Shown piece by piece: positions 9,231-17,422 of a DNA stretch of 50,752 bases. Position 1 is the stretch's first letter; the number at the start of each line of letters is the position of its first letter. This DNA is from an uncultured Bacteroides sp. (lineage in GTDB: Bacteria; Bacteroidota; Bacteroidia; Bacteroidales; Bacteroidaceae), in NCBI GenBank assembly GCA_949289265.1, contig CASENE010000087.1:1-50752 (forward strand). Direction: 5' to 3'. The notes beneath the pieces were generated by a model. The model saw only the letters and a program-made list of their open reading frames with translations, had not been told where the DNA came from and made no database searches. A program made the translations under genes and the position numbers.

Positions 9231-9292
9231 CTGTCATTCCGTTGTAACAGATTCGCCAAAGATACGTAAGCTATCCGTCGCATCCATGTAAC
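9231..9292 (+). promoter_or_regulatory. Phased Pho-box-like operator array upstream of the TonB receptor
   Basis: Seven-base words recur every 11 bases: CTGTCAT at 9231, TTGTAAC at 9242, TCGCCAA at 9253 (poor), ACGTAAG at 9264, CCGTCGC at 9275 and ATGTAAC at 9286. Five of six have GT at positions 3-4. The 7-4-7 layout and the first word match the classical PhoB box. The array ends 10 bases before a -7-like element, the distance expected for activation by an OmpR/PhoB-family regulator. The identity of the regulator is inferred. Confidence 0.5.
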
Positions 9293-9302
9293 ACGAAAGC
9301 CT

Positions 9303-9310
9303 CACCTTTG
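9303..9310 (+). promoter_or_regulatory. Probable -7 element of the TonB receptor promoter
   Basis: CACCTTTG differs by one base from the Bacteroides consensus TAnnTTTG. It lies 28 bases upstream of the ATG at 9339. No good -33 TTTG is seen, consistent with an activator-dependent promoter. Confidence 0.5.
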
Positions 9311-9338
9311 CAGCGGAAAAAGAAACAAGTTAACAACG

Positions 9339-12053
9339 ATGACTACACGACTGGACCTGGGAAGGACGCTCTTCCTGATTTTACTCTTTTCGCTCTCGTG
9401 CATGGCCGCCCTGGCCGGCAACCTCAAAGGAAACATTGTGGACAAGGAAACCGGCGAACCGCTGACAGGCGCCACCGTGCAGGTGACGGGCACTGCCACC
9501 GGTGCCGTGGCCGACGTGGACGGCAACTACTCGCTCCGCCTGAAGCCCGGCACTTATGACCTGCAGGTGTCTTACGTCGGCTATCAGACCGAAGTGGTGA
9601 GAGGCCTGAAGATGGGCACGGACGACATGGTGATGAACTTCAGCCTCGGCACGGACACGGAGATGCTGGGCGAGGTGCAGGTGGTGGCCCGCAAGAACCT
9701 GGAGGGCGAACGCGCCCTGCAGATGGAACGCCAACAGGCATCGTTGGCCATCGAAAACATGGGTGCCAAAGAGATGTCGCTGAAGGGCATCGGCAACGTG
9801 CAGGAGGGAGTGAAGAAGATAACGGGCATCTCCATTGCCTCAGCCGGACAACTCATCGTGCGCGGACTGGGCGACCGTTACAGCACCACGACCCTGAACG
9901 GACTGCCCATTGCATCGCCCAACCCGGATAACAAACTTATCCCGCTGGACATCTTCCCGGCAGCCACGGTGCAGAACATCACGGTGAGCAAGGTGTATGA
10001 GGCCGGCGCCTTTGCCGACTACAGCGGCGCGCATGTGGACATCAGCACGAAAGGCAACACGGGACGGGACTATTTCTCGGTCAACTTCAACGTTGGCAAC
10101 CAGTTCAACACGCTGGGAAAGACCATCTACCACAGCGACCGCCGGGGCAGCCTGTTCCGCACGGGCAATCTGAACGCCTCGTACTGGGACATGCCGCTGA
10201 CTGACTTCGAGGACATCGCGGACAAGAAAGACGTCTTCGGCACCACCTTCGGCATCCACCGGCGGACGGCCCTGCCCGACTTCAGCGGCTCGGTGGGCGG
10301 CGCGAAGACCTGGCGCTTCGACGGGGGCAATGCCCTCAGCCTGCTGGCATCGGCCAGCATCTCCAACGACACACAGATACTGGAAGACGCCTTTGTCACC
10401 ACCCTCAACGCCCAGGGCCGGGAGAACACGCACTTTGACTACGACAGCTACAGCCGCGAACTGAAGGTGGCCGGACTGCTGAATCTGAACTATTCGTTCC
10501 GCCAGTCCGACCGCATCAACTATACCTTTTTCTACGCCCGCAACGCCGTGGACGACTACCTGTCGCGCAGCGGCTTCGACTATGAGTCGAACGAACTCTT
10601 GGGCAGCAACAGCGTGTTTCATGCCTACAGCCTGCTGAACAACCAGCTGAACGGACACCACGAACTGGGAGAAGGACAATGGACGATAGACTGGAGCGGC
10701 TCGTATGGCATCACCGCCAGCGACGAGCCCGACCGCCGGCAGGTGATGTTCCGCCGCGACCCGGAGACCGGACTGCCCGTCTCGCTCTTCCTGGAGAACC
10801 AGCAGGAAATAGCCCGCTACTTCGGCGAACTGGACGAACGGGAAGGCGTGGGCGACATCCGTGCCACCTACCGCTTCGACGACCGCAACCTGCTGCGCTT
10901 CGGCGGCACCTATAAGAACAAACAGCGCGACTTCCGCTCGGTCAACTTCTACTACAACCTGGACAACGTGGACGCCGACATCACCACCATCTACGACACC
11001 GACCCCTACCTGAACTTCGCCAACGTGGCCAACGGCTCCATCACCATCACCCGCAGCATGCAGCCGCGCAACAGCTATGAGGCCGCCCACGACATCTGGG
11101 CCGCCTTTGCCGAGGCCGAATACCATCCCACCGACCGCTGGCTCATCAACCTGGGCCTGCGCTACGAACAGTCGCGACAAACGGTGGACTATTACGGCGA
11201 CGACAGCCAACCCCGACGCTCGACGCTGAAGAAGGGCGACTTCTTCCCCGCACTGAACGTGAAATATACGCTGGACGACGAACAGAGCCTGCGCTTCTCG
11301 GCCTCGCGCACCGTGACACGTCCTGCCTTCGTGGAAATGGCCCCCTTCCTCTACCGCGAATCATACGGCAGCGCGGCCCTGCGAGGCAACGCCGACCTGA
11401 AGAACGGCTATAACATCAACCTCGACCTGCGCTACGAGCTGTTCCCCAAGAACTCCACCGACATGTTCTCCGTCACCGGATACTTCAAGGTGCTGCAATC
11501 GCCCATCGAGCGCATCCAGAACTCGGAAGGCGGGGCCACGGTGCACTCCTTCCGCAACGCAGGCGACGGCATAGCCGCAGGCGTGGAAATAGAAGGCCGC
11601 AAGGAAATCCTGAAAGACCTGCGCGTGGGCGCCAATGCCTCGTTCATGTACACCAACCTCAACCTGCCCGAAGGCGAAGGCATCTACACCGAAAGCCAGC
11701 GCGCCCTGCAAGGAGCCTCGCCCTACCTGGTGAACGCCGACATCAGCTACGCCCCCCGCTTCGGCGCGGAAAGCCAGCTCATCATGGCCCTGGTGTACAA
11801 CCTGCAGGGACCGCGCATCCATACGGTGGGCATCTACGGCCTGGGCGACGTGAAGCAAGACCCGCTGCACACGCTGGACTTCGTGGCCACCTACCAGATA
11901 AACAGCCGCCTCAGCGTGAAAGCCGAGGTGAAAGACCTGCTGAACAGCACCATCCGCTTCAAGCAAGACGTGCCCGACGCCGGGAAGAAAATCACCGTCG
12001 AGTCCTTCCAGCCGGGCACGGGAGCCGAGATAGGATTCAGCTACCGATTCTGA
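9339..12053 (+). CDS. TonB-dependent outer-membrane receptor with carboxypeptidase-regulatory-like N-domain
   Basis: Outer-membrane active transporter energised by TonB-ExbBD. The 904-aa protein has a signal peptide (about 1-26, ending AALAG). A CarboxypepD_reg-like beta-sandwich (about 27-110; GNIVDKETGEPLTGATVQV, YDLQVSYVGYQT) comes next, then a plug (about 135-240; LIVRGLGDRYSTTTLNG, IDIFPAATVQNITVSKVYE) and a long beta barrel ending in the aromatic GFSYRF. It lacks the SusC-type layout and has no SusD partner; its partner is the beta-helix lipoprotein 55 bases downstream. The plug wording resembles TonB receptors annotated broadly as siderophore or carbohydrate receptors, which says little about substrate. 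The upstream Pho-box-like array suggests phosphate-responsive expression, so a phosphate-containing substrate is a reasonable but unproven idea. Confidence 0.88.
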   Translation: MTTRLDLGRTLFLILLFSLSCMAALAGNLKGNIVDKETGEPLTGATVQVTGTATGAVADVDGNYSLRLKPGTYDLQVSYVGYQTEVVRGLKMGTDDMVMNFSLGTDTEMLGEVQVVARKNLEGERALQMERQQASLAIENMGAKEMSLKGIGNVQEGVKKITGISIASAGQLIVRGLGDRYSTTTLNGLPIASPNPDNKLIPLDIFPAATVQNITVSKVYEAGAFADYSGAHVDISTKGNTGRDYFSVNFNVGNQFNTLGKTIYHSDRRGSLFRTGNLNASYWDMPLTDFEDIADKKDVFGTTFGIHRRTALPDFSGSVGGAKTWRFDGGNALSLLASASISNDTQILEDAFVTTLNAQGRENTHFDYDSYSRELKVAGLLNLNYSFRQSDRINYTFFYARNAVDDYLSRSGFDYESNELLGSNSVFHAYSLLNNQLNGHHELGEGQWTIDWSGSYGITASDEPDRRQVMFRRDPETGLPVSLFLENQQEIARYFGELDEREGVGDIRATYRFDDRNLLRFGGTYKNKQRDFRSVNFYYNLDNVDADITTIYDTDPYLNFANVANGSITITRSMQPRNSYEAAHDIWAAFAEAEYHPTDRWLINLGLRYEQSRQTVDYYGDDSQPRRSTLKKGDFFPALNVKYTLDDEQSLRFSASRTVTRPAFVEMAPFLYRESYGSAALRGNADLKNGYNINLDLRYELFPKNSTDMFSVTGYFKVLQSPIERIQNSEGGATVHSFRNAGDGIAAGVEIEGRKEILKDLRVGANASFMYTNLNLPEGEGIYTESQRALQGASPYLVNADISYAPRFGAESQLIMALVYNLQGPRIHTVGIYGLGDVKQDPLHTLDFVATYQINSRLSVKAEVKDLLNSTIRFKQDVPDAGKKITVESFQPGTGAEIGFSYRF

Positions 12054-12108
12054 GACAACCATTTTCAAACTGCATAACATTGATGTCTAACTAAAACAAA
12101 AAAACGAC

Positions 12109-13410
12109 ATGAAAAAGAAGTACCTGACACTTAACGCATGGGCCCTGGCAGCCTGCATGGGCCTCTTCACCCTCACCGCCTGCAGCGACGACAACGGCGG
12201 CAACGACAACGGCGGCGACAACCCCGACGGCGACACCGAAATCATCGCCGAAGACGGCTCCACCCTGAGCGGCACCGTAGCCAACGGACAGACCGTCCGC
12301 CTGACCCAAGGCAGAAGCTTCCAGTTGAGCGGGGGCTATACGGTGAAAGACGGAGGCACGCTCATCATCGAACCGGGCGTGACCATCACCGCCGTACGCG
12401 ACGACTCGCCCGACTACATCCTCATCGAGCAAGGCGGATACATCGACGCACAAGGCACGGCCGACAAACCCATCGTCATGACCGCCAACCTGGGCGACGC
12501 TGCCCTGCGCACCGCAGGATGGGGCGGCATACACATCTGCGGCAAGTCGCACACCAACCGCGGCGAGGGCACCTACTCCGAAATTGGCGAGTCACCCTAC
12601 GGCGGCACCCAGGAAGACGACAACAGCGGCATCTTGCGCTACATCCGCCTGGAATACACCGGATTCGCACTTGACGCCGAACACGAAGCCAACGGCTTGT
12701 CGCTCTACGGCGTGGGCAGCGGCACCACCATCGACCACATCGCCGTCTACAAGGGAGGCGACGACGGCATCGAGTTCTTCGGAGGCTCTGTCAACGTCAA
12801 GTATGCCGTGGTCATCGACTGCGAAGACGACTCCTACGACTGGACCGAAGGCTGGAACGGACGCGCTCAGTTCCTCGTGGCCAGCCAAGCCGGGACAACG
12901 GGCGAGAAAGACAACGGCGACTGCCTGATGGAATGCGACAACAACGGCGACAACGCCGCCCTGACGCCCGTCTCGCACCCCGTGCTGTCCAACCTCACCC
13001 TCATCGGCAACAATTCCACCGAGGGCGACCGCGGCATCCGTCTGCGCGCCGGCACCGAAGTCGAGCTCTATAACACCCTCGTCGTCGGCAAGCCCCGCGC
13101 CATCACCATCGAAACGCCCGAGACCGACGCCTCGTTCACGCGGACGGAGACGCCCTCTGTGCTGTCCTACGTGGCTTGCACCGGCACCTTCGACAACAGC
13201 GAACCCGCAGCTACCTACACCGAAGACCTCTTCCTGGCCGCGCACAACCAGCTGCAGGCCGAACTGACCTTCACCCAAGGCTATGTAGGCACGCTGGACG
13301 GCGGCATCGACCCCACCACGCTGGGCAGCTTCTTCAGCGCCGCGCCCTACCAGGGAGCCGTTCCCGCCGATGCTGACTGGACGGACGGCAACTGGATACG
13401 CACCGAATAA
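12109..13410 (+). CDS. Parallel beta-helix surface lipoprotein, partner of the TonB receptor
   Basis: The 433-aa product has a lipoprotein signal (lipobox LTAC, cysteine 25), then a Gly/Asp/Asn linker of about 20 residues, which is acidic and resembles surface-export signals of Bacteroidetes lipoproteins. The mature part has short repeating turns (TVRLTQGRSFQLSGGYTV, GTLIIEPGVTITA, GWGGIHICGKS, GILRYIRLEYTGFAL, GTTIDHIAVYKGGDDGIEFF) that fit a right-handed parallel beta-helix. No catalytic residues of a known polysaccharide lyase can be named. It follows the receptor by 55 bases and is probably co-transcribed, acting as a substrate-capturing or processing partner on the cell surface. A Bacteroidetes pairing of this kind of receptor with such a lipoprotein is plausible from memory. 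The ligand is unknown. Confidence 0.75.
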   Translation: MKKKYLTLNAWALAACMGLFTLTACSDDNGGNDNGGDNPDGDTEIIAEDGSTLSGTVANGQTVRLTQGRSFQLSGGYTVKDGGTLIIEPGVTITAVRDDSPDYILIEQGGYIDAQGTADKPIVMTANLGDAALRTAGWGGIHICGKSHTNRGEGTYSEIGESPYGGTQEDDNSGILRYIRLEYTGFALDAEHEANGLSLYGVGSGTTIDHIAVYKGGDDGIEFFGGSVNVKYAVVIDCEDDSYDWTEGWNGRAQFLVASQAGTTGEKDNGDCLMECDNNGDNAALTPVSHPVLSNLTLIGNNSTEGDRGIRLRAGTEVELYNTLVVGKPRAITIETPETDASFTRTETPSVLSYVACTGTFDNSEPAATYTEDLFLAAHNQLQAELTFTQGYVGTLDGGIDPTTLGSFFSAAPYQGAVPADADWTDGNWIRTE

Positions 13411-13440
13411 TTCACCATCCACACTACACACAACCTCACC

Positions 13441-13487
13441 GCGAGGCCGTCCTGCCAACACTGGCACGGGCGGCCTCGCTCCTTTTC
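13441..13487 (+). terminator. Terminator after the beta-helix lipoprotein gene
   Basis: GCGAGGCCG (13441-13449) pairs with CGGCCTCGC (13471-13479), with an inner TGCCA/TGGCA stem, followed by TCCTTTTCC. Confidence 0.75.
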
Positions 13488-13576
13488 CGCCGACCCGTCC
13501 CACATCCCCCATCAAGTTCGGCCTGCAAGCTCCCTTGTCCGGCAAAACCAAGGAGAAGACCTACAGTTTGGGGGAC

Positions 13577-14779
13577 TCAGCGTCTCTGGAAAGTGCTGAC
13601 GGAGAAATAGAGACGAGCGCGCCGACGCCCCAAGGCCGCCAACGCGCACAGCAAAGAGCCACCGGCACAGGCCACAAAGACCAGCCCCGTGGACTGCATG
13701 ATGTCGCCCAAGCCCACCAAAGGCGAAACAATGCCTCCGAAGGCGAAGCCCAAGGCGCCCAACAAAGCCGAAGCGATGCCCGCGTTCTCTCGCTGGCACT
13801 CCATGGCCAAAGTAGTGGTAGAGGTGAACGTCAGCCCCATGCTGAACAAGAGGCCGAACAACAGAAGCTCGTACAGCCAGAAACTGCAGCCGGAAAACAA
13901 AGCCACACACTCGGCCACCGCCCACACCAGCATGGCCACGCAGCCGGACAACGTGCTGCTGGCAGCCCGGTGGAAACGGACGGACAGGGCTGCCGCCACG
14001 CCGATGGACACAGCGTTTACCGCAAAACAGATGCTGAACGTCAGCGGAGAATAGCCGTAGTGCTGCTGGATGATGAAAGGCGAAGAGGCGATGTAAGCAA
14101 ACAAGACTCCTTGGGCAAAGGCAAACTGAATGACATAGGCCACATAGGCGCGGTCGCCCAACACGGCGCGGAATCCACGGAACACGTCGCCCCACCCCGC
14201 AGCCGAACGCCACTCGGCGGGCAGCGACTCGCGGAAGCGGTAGCTGCCCGCCAACAAGAGCACGCCCAGGCCCAACAAGATGCAGAAGATACCCTTCCAA
14301 CCGATGATGTCCGTAAACACTCCCCCCACGATGGGCGCAGCCACCGGAGCCACCCCGTTGATGGCGCCTATCACGGCCAGCATCTTGGCCAGCTCGCGGC
14401 CCGAATATTTGTCCGCCGCCACCGAACGGGAAATCACGATGCCGCCCGCGCCGGCTATGCCTTGCAACAAGCGGAACGCCACAAACTGGAAAATGCTCTG
14501 CGCGAACAGGCACATCAAAGTGGAAGCCAGAAACAACCACATGGCAGCCACCAACGGACGGCGACGCCCGTAGCGATCGCTCAAGGGGCCGAACAACACC
14601 TGACCGACGGCCAGGCCTATCATGCTGGTGGTCAGTCCCAGCTGCACTTGCGAAGAGGTGGCGCCGAAATACTCGCCCATCGAGGGCAGGCTGGGCAGAT
14701 ACATGTCCGTCACAAAAGGCCCGAAGGCCGTCAGCATCCCCAGCAAAATCAATACAAATACCTTGGAATTTTCTTTCAT
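13577..14779 (-). CDS. Bcr/CflA-family MFS multidrug efflux transporter
   Basis: Inner-membrane proton-driven exporter of the DHA1 drug:H+ antiporter group. The 400-aa protein starts MKENSKVFVLILLGMLTAFGP and has about 12 hydrophobic segments. The N-terminal motif DMYLPSLPSM after TM1 is characteristic of Bcr/CflA proteins, and loop 2-3 has GPLSDRYGRRRPL (motif A). An intramembrane GIAGAGGIVISRSVAADKY and GVAPVAAPIVGG (motif C-like) are also present. Length is normal for the family. It is transcribed alone, divergently from aroA, from a promoter with a perfect TAACTTTG -7 element at 14808-14815. Substrate specificity (bicyclomycin, chloramphenicol, sulfonamides or cysteine efflux in other species) cannot be inferred. 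Confidence 0.9.
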   Translation of the reverse strand: MKENSKVFVLILLGMLTAFGPFVTDMYLPSLPSMGEYFGATSSQVQLGLTTSMIGLAVGQVLFGPLSDRYGRRRPLVAAMWLFLASTLMCLFAQSIFQFVAFRLLQGIAGAGGIVISRSVAADKYSGRELAKMLAVIGAINGVAPVAAPIVGGVFTDIIGWKGIFCILLGLGVLLLAGSYRFRESLPAEWRSAAGWGDVFRGFRAVLGDRAYVAYVIQFAFAQGVLFAYIASSPFIIQQHYGYSPLTFSICFAVNAVSIGVAAALSVRFHRAASSTLSGCVAMLVWAVAECVALFSGCSFWLYELLLFGLLFSMGLTFTSTTTLAMECQRENAGIASALLGALGFAFGGIVSPLVGLGDIMQSTGLVFVACAGGSLLCALAALGRRRARLYFSVSTFQRR

Positions 14780-14807
14780 ACCTGTTGTTATCCTTATATT
14801 CGGGCGG

Positions 14808-14815
14808 CAAAGTTA
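14808..14815 (-). promoter_or_regulatory. -7 element of the Bcr/CflA gene promoter
   Basis: Minus strand reads TAACTTTG, an exact TAnnTTTG match, 28 bases upstream of the start codon at 14779. Confidence 0.6.
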
Positions 14816-14893
14816 CCAAACATTTCCCACGCGTCCGCCGCCTGTTTTGCTTATTATTTCTAAAACTTGTGCCGCATTCACGCAAAGAATCTC

Positions 14894-14901
14894 TATTTTT
14901 G
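14894..14901 (+). promoter_or_regulatory. -7 element of the aroA promoter
   Basis: TATTTTTG is an exact TAnnTTTG match, 35 bases upstream of the aroA ATG. A TTG at 14867-14869 could be the -33 element, although the spacing (24 bases) is somewhat long. Confidence 0.6.
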
Positions 14902-14936
14902 CAGGCAAATAATCCCCTAAAGACGTTCATACCGAC

Positions 14937-16208
14937 ATGAGATACCGACTCTTTGCCCCGGACAACCTGCACGCCGACATCAGCCTGCCGGCATCGAAAA
15001 GCATCAGCAACCGCGCCCTCATCCTGCACGCCCTGGCCCAAGGCACACACCGCCCCGACCACCTGAGCGACTGCGACGACACGCAAGTCATGATACGCGC
15101 CCTCGAAGGCCCCCAGACCGACAGCCCCATCGACATCCTGGCGGCCGGCACGGCCATGCGCTTCCTCACGGCTTACTTCTGCGTGACGCCCGGCACACGG
15201 GTGCTGACGGGCACAGCCCGCATGCAACAGCGCCCCATCGGCATCCTGGTGGACGCCCTCCGCGGGCTGGGAGCGCAAATAGACTACGTGGGGACGGAGG
15301 GATTCCCGCCGCTGCGCATCACAGGCGGACGACTGACCGGCCAAGAGGCCACGCTGGCCGGCAACGTCAGCTCGCAATACATCTCGGCTCTGCTGATGAT
15401 AGGGCCCATTCTCCCCCAGGGGCTGATTTTGCACCTGACGGGGGAAATCATCTCCCGCCCCTACATCGACCTGACGCTGCAACTCATGCACGACTTCGGC
15501 GTACAGGCCGCGTGGGTGTCCGACCACTGCATCGTCGTACCCCCCCACGCCTACGCCGACACGGCTTTCACCGTGGAAAGCGACTGGAGCGCGGCCTCCT
15601 ACTGGTATGAAATCGTCGCCCTCCTGGCCCGGCGGCGACAGATGTCCGGACCGGCCGGGGCGGAGACGAGCGTCCGGCTGCCCGGCCTCTTTGCCCGCAG
15701 CTGCCAGGGGGACAGCCGCGGGGCGGAGCTTTTCGACCGGCTGGGCGTGCACACCTCCTTCACGCCGGAGGGAGTCGTATTGTCTCCCCGGAAGGAGATG
15801 ACGGCCCGGCACCTGGAAGCCGACCTGACAGACATGCCCGACCTGGCCCAGACCTTTGTGGTCACCTGCTGCATGCTGGACATCCCCTTTCGCTTCTCCG
15901 GCCTGCAAAGTCTCAAGATTAAAGAGACAGACCGCATGGCGGCGCTGACCAACGAACTGCTGAAACTGGGTTATCCGCTGCGGGAAGAGCAAGGCAGCAT
16001 CCTGCAATGGGACGGCAGCCGCACCCCCGCGCAACCCGAACCCGTCATCCAGACCTACGAAGACCACCGCATGGCCATGGTCTTCGCGCCGGCCTGCATC
16101 TGCCACCCCGGACTGACCGTGGCAGCCCCCATGGTGGTGACCAAGTCGTACCCGCATTTCTGGGAAGACCTGGCCCAGGCCGGCTTCCGGATAATCCCCG
16201 AACCATAG
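14937..16208 (+). CDS. aroA: 3-phosphoshikimate 1-carboxyvinyltransferase (EPSP synthase)
   Basis: Sixth step of the shikimate pathway: shikimate-3-phosphate plus PEP gives EPSP, leading to chorismate. The 423-aa protein has the substrate-binding LPASKSISNRALI (residues 17-29; K21, S22, R26), the PEP-loop-like AAGTAMRFLTAYF near 67, and the catalytic aspartate region ADLTDMPDLAQTF. Near the C-terminus come LKIKETDRMAAL and YEDHRMAMVFAP. The NAG of the usual NAGT motif is AAG here, and the middle motif SDWSAASYWYEI is the variant form common in Bacteroidetes. The gene is monocistronic or leads a short unit with mazG, from which it is separated by a 22-bp repeat array. It runs divergently from the efflux gene. 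Confidence 0.95.
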   Translation: MRYRLFAPDNLHADISLPASKSISNRALILHALAQGTHRPDHLSDCDDTQVMIRALEGPQTDSPIDILAAGTAMRFLTAYFCVTPGTRVLTGTARMQQRPIGILVDALRGLGAQIDYVGTEGFPPLRITGGRLTGQEATLAGNVSSQYISALLMIGPILPQGLILHLTGEIISRPYIDLTLQLMHDFGVQAAWVSDHCIVVPPHAYADTAFTVESDWSAASYWYEIVALLARRRQMSGPAGAETSVRLPGLFARSCQGDSRGAELFDRLGVHTSFTPEGVVLSPRKEMTARHLEADLTDMPDLAQTFVVTCCMLDIPFRFSGLQSLKIKETDRMAALTNELLKLGYPLREEQGSILQWDGSRTPAQPEPVIQTYEDHRMAMVFAPACICHPGLTVAAPMVVTKSYPHFWEDLAQAGFRIIPEP

Positions 16209-16250
16209 ATGAGGCGCCCGTCCCTGTCGCCCCCAAAGGGGAACAACCGG

Positions 16251-16338
16251 GGCTTATAATTCCAGCGACCGGGCACTATAGTCCCAGCAAGCCAGCATTA
16301 CTATGCCAGCGACCGGGCGTTACTATGCCAGCAAAGGA
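16251..16338 (+). repeat. 22-bp tandem repeat array, 4 units (array A)
   Basis: Four units with an exact 22-base period, with cores TATAAT (16255), TATAGT (16277), TACTAT (16299) and TACTAT (16321), each followed by TCC/CCC/GCC then AGC and an 8-base linker. The first unit has TTCCAGC. The last ends CCAGCAAAGGAG, the same end as array C. It lies between aroA and mazG. Confidence 0.85.
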
Positions 16339-16432
16339 GCATCAGCCTCCCTCATCCGCCCGAAGCAAACGGCACGAGACGCGGCAGGCAGAAGTTCAGT
16401 CCCATCTTTTTGGGGAAATACAAGTTTCTACG

Positions 16433-16440
16433 TAATTTCG
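16433..16440 (+). promoter_or_regulatory. Possible -7 element of the mazG promoter
   Basis: TAATTTCG differs from TAnnTTTG by one base and lies 29 bases before the chosen mazG ATG (16470). If used, it excludes the longer frame opening at 16410. Confidence 0.35.
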
Positions 16441-16469
16441 CGTGCGAATACAATAACAACGGAAAAATC

Positions 16470-17264
16470 ATGCTACACACCCGACAAGAACAGATGGAAG
16501 CCTTCGGACGCTTCCTCGACATTCTCGACGAACTGCGCGAGAAATGCCCCTGGGACCGCAAACAGACCAACGAAAGCCTGCGCCCCAACACCATAGAAGA
16601 GACCTACGAGCTTTGCGACGCCCTGATGCGCGACGACAAGGCAGACATTTGCAAGGAGCTGGGCGACGTGCTGCTGCACGTGGCTTTCTATGCCAAAATA
16701 GGCAGCGAGACAGGCGACTTCGACATCAAGGACGTGTGCGACCGCCTCTGCGAGAAACTCATCTTCCGCCACCCGCACGTCTTCGGCGACGCCAAGGCCG
16801 AAACAGCCGGACAAGTGGCAGAGAATTGGGAACAACTGAAGCTGAAGGAGAAGGGCGGAAACAAGACGGTGCTCAGCGGGGTGCCTGCGGCTCTCCCCTC
16901 GCTCATCAAGGCCTACCGCATCCAGGACAAGGCGCGCAACGTGGGTTTCGACTGGGAGGAGCGCGAACAAGTATGGGACAAAGTGAAAGAGGAAATCCGG
17001 GAGTTTCAGGCCGAAGTGGCCAACATGGACAAGGAAAAGGCGGAAGCCGAATTCGGCGACGTGCTATTCAGTCTCATCAACGCCGCCCGCCTCTATAAAA
17101 TCAATCCGGACAACGCCCTGGAACGCACCAACCAGAAATTCATCCGCCGCTTCAACTACCTGGAGGCCCATACCATCAAGGAAGGGAAGAACCTGCACGA
17201 CATGACGCTGGCAGAGATGGACCAACTGTGGGAAGAGGCGAAGAGAACGGAGATTAGCGATTAA
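16470..17264 (+). CDS. mazG: MazG nucleoside triphosphate pyrophosphohydrolase
   Basis: Hydrolyses (d)NTPs to the monophosphate and pyrophosphate, housekeeping of the nucleotide pool and, in E. coli, tuning of (p)ppGpp. I start at the ATG at 16470 (264 aa; MLHTRQEQMEAFGRFLDILDEL) because family members begin just before this first helix. The in-frame ATG at 16410 would add 20 non-conserved residues. The first MazG domain has CPWDRKQTNESLRPNTIEE and an EETYELCDAL helix, then ELGDVLLHVAFYAKI. The second has KVKEEIREFQAEV and AEFGDVLFSLINAARLY. Two-domain architecture and length match E. coli MazG. Its last codons already form the first units of a heptamer array that continues towards folE. Confidence 0.93.
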   Translation: MLHTRQEQMEAFGRFLDILDELREKCPWDRKQTNESLRPNTIEETYELCDALMRDDKADICKELGDVLLHVAFYAKIGSETGDFDIKDVCDRLCEKLIFRHPHVFGDAKAETAGQVAENWEQLKLKEKGGNKTVLSGVPAALPSLIKAYRIQDKARNVGFDWEEREQVWDKVKEEIREFQAEVANMDKEKAEAEFGDVLFSLINAARLYKINPDNALERTNQKFIRRFNYLEAHTIKEGKNLHDMTLAEMDQLWEEAKRTEISD

Positions 17265-17416
17265 GGATTAGTGATTAGTGATTAATAGTTAATGATTAGT
17301 GGTTAATGGTTAGTGCTTCATACTTTGAGGAGGTATCCGCCCGGGCGGCATGTATTAACCATTAATCATTAATCACTAATCATTAACCACTAATCACTAA
17401 CCACTAATCACTAACC
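17252..17416. repeat. Inverted pair of 9-unit heptamer arrays
   Basis: Nine tandem 7-base units of GRTTARK (17252-17314) face nine units of the complementary MYTAAYC type (17354-17416) across a 39-base centre. Most differences between arms are purine or pyrimidine transitions. The left arm overlaps the mazG stop codon and the right arm ends 6 bases before the folE stop codon, so the structure fills the space between two convergent genes. It may act as a bidirectional terminator. Confidence 0.9.
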
Positions 17417-17422
17417 GCTATC

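Noticed and set aside
13512-16157. Very long minus-strand open frame across the efflux and aroA genes
   Set aside because: It runs antisense to aroA and in another frame of the efflux gene. It has no recognisable domain and contains the genuine motifs only in the true frames. High GC favours long spurious frames.
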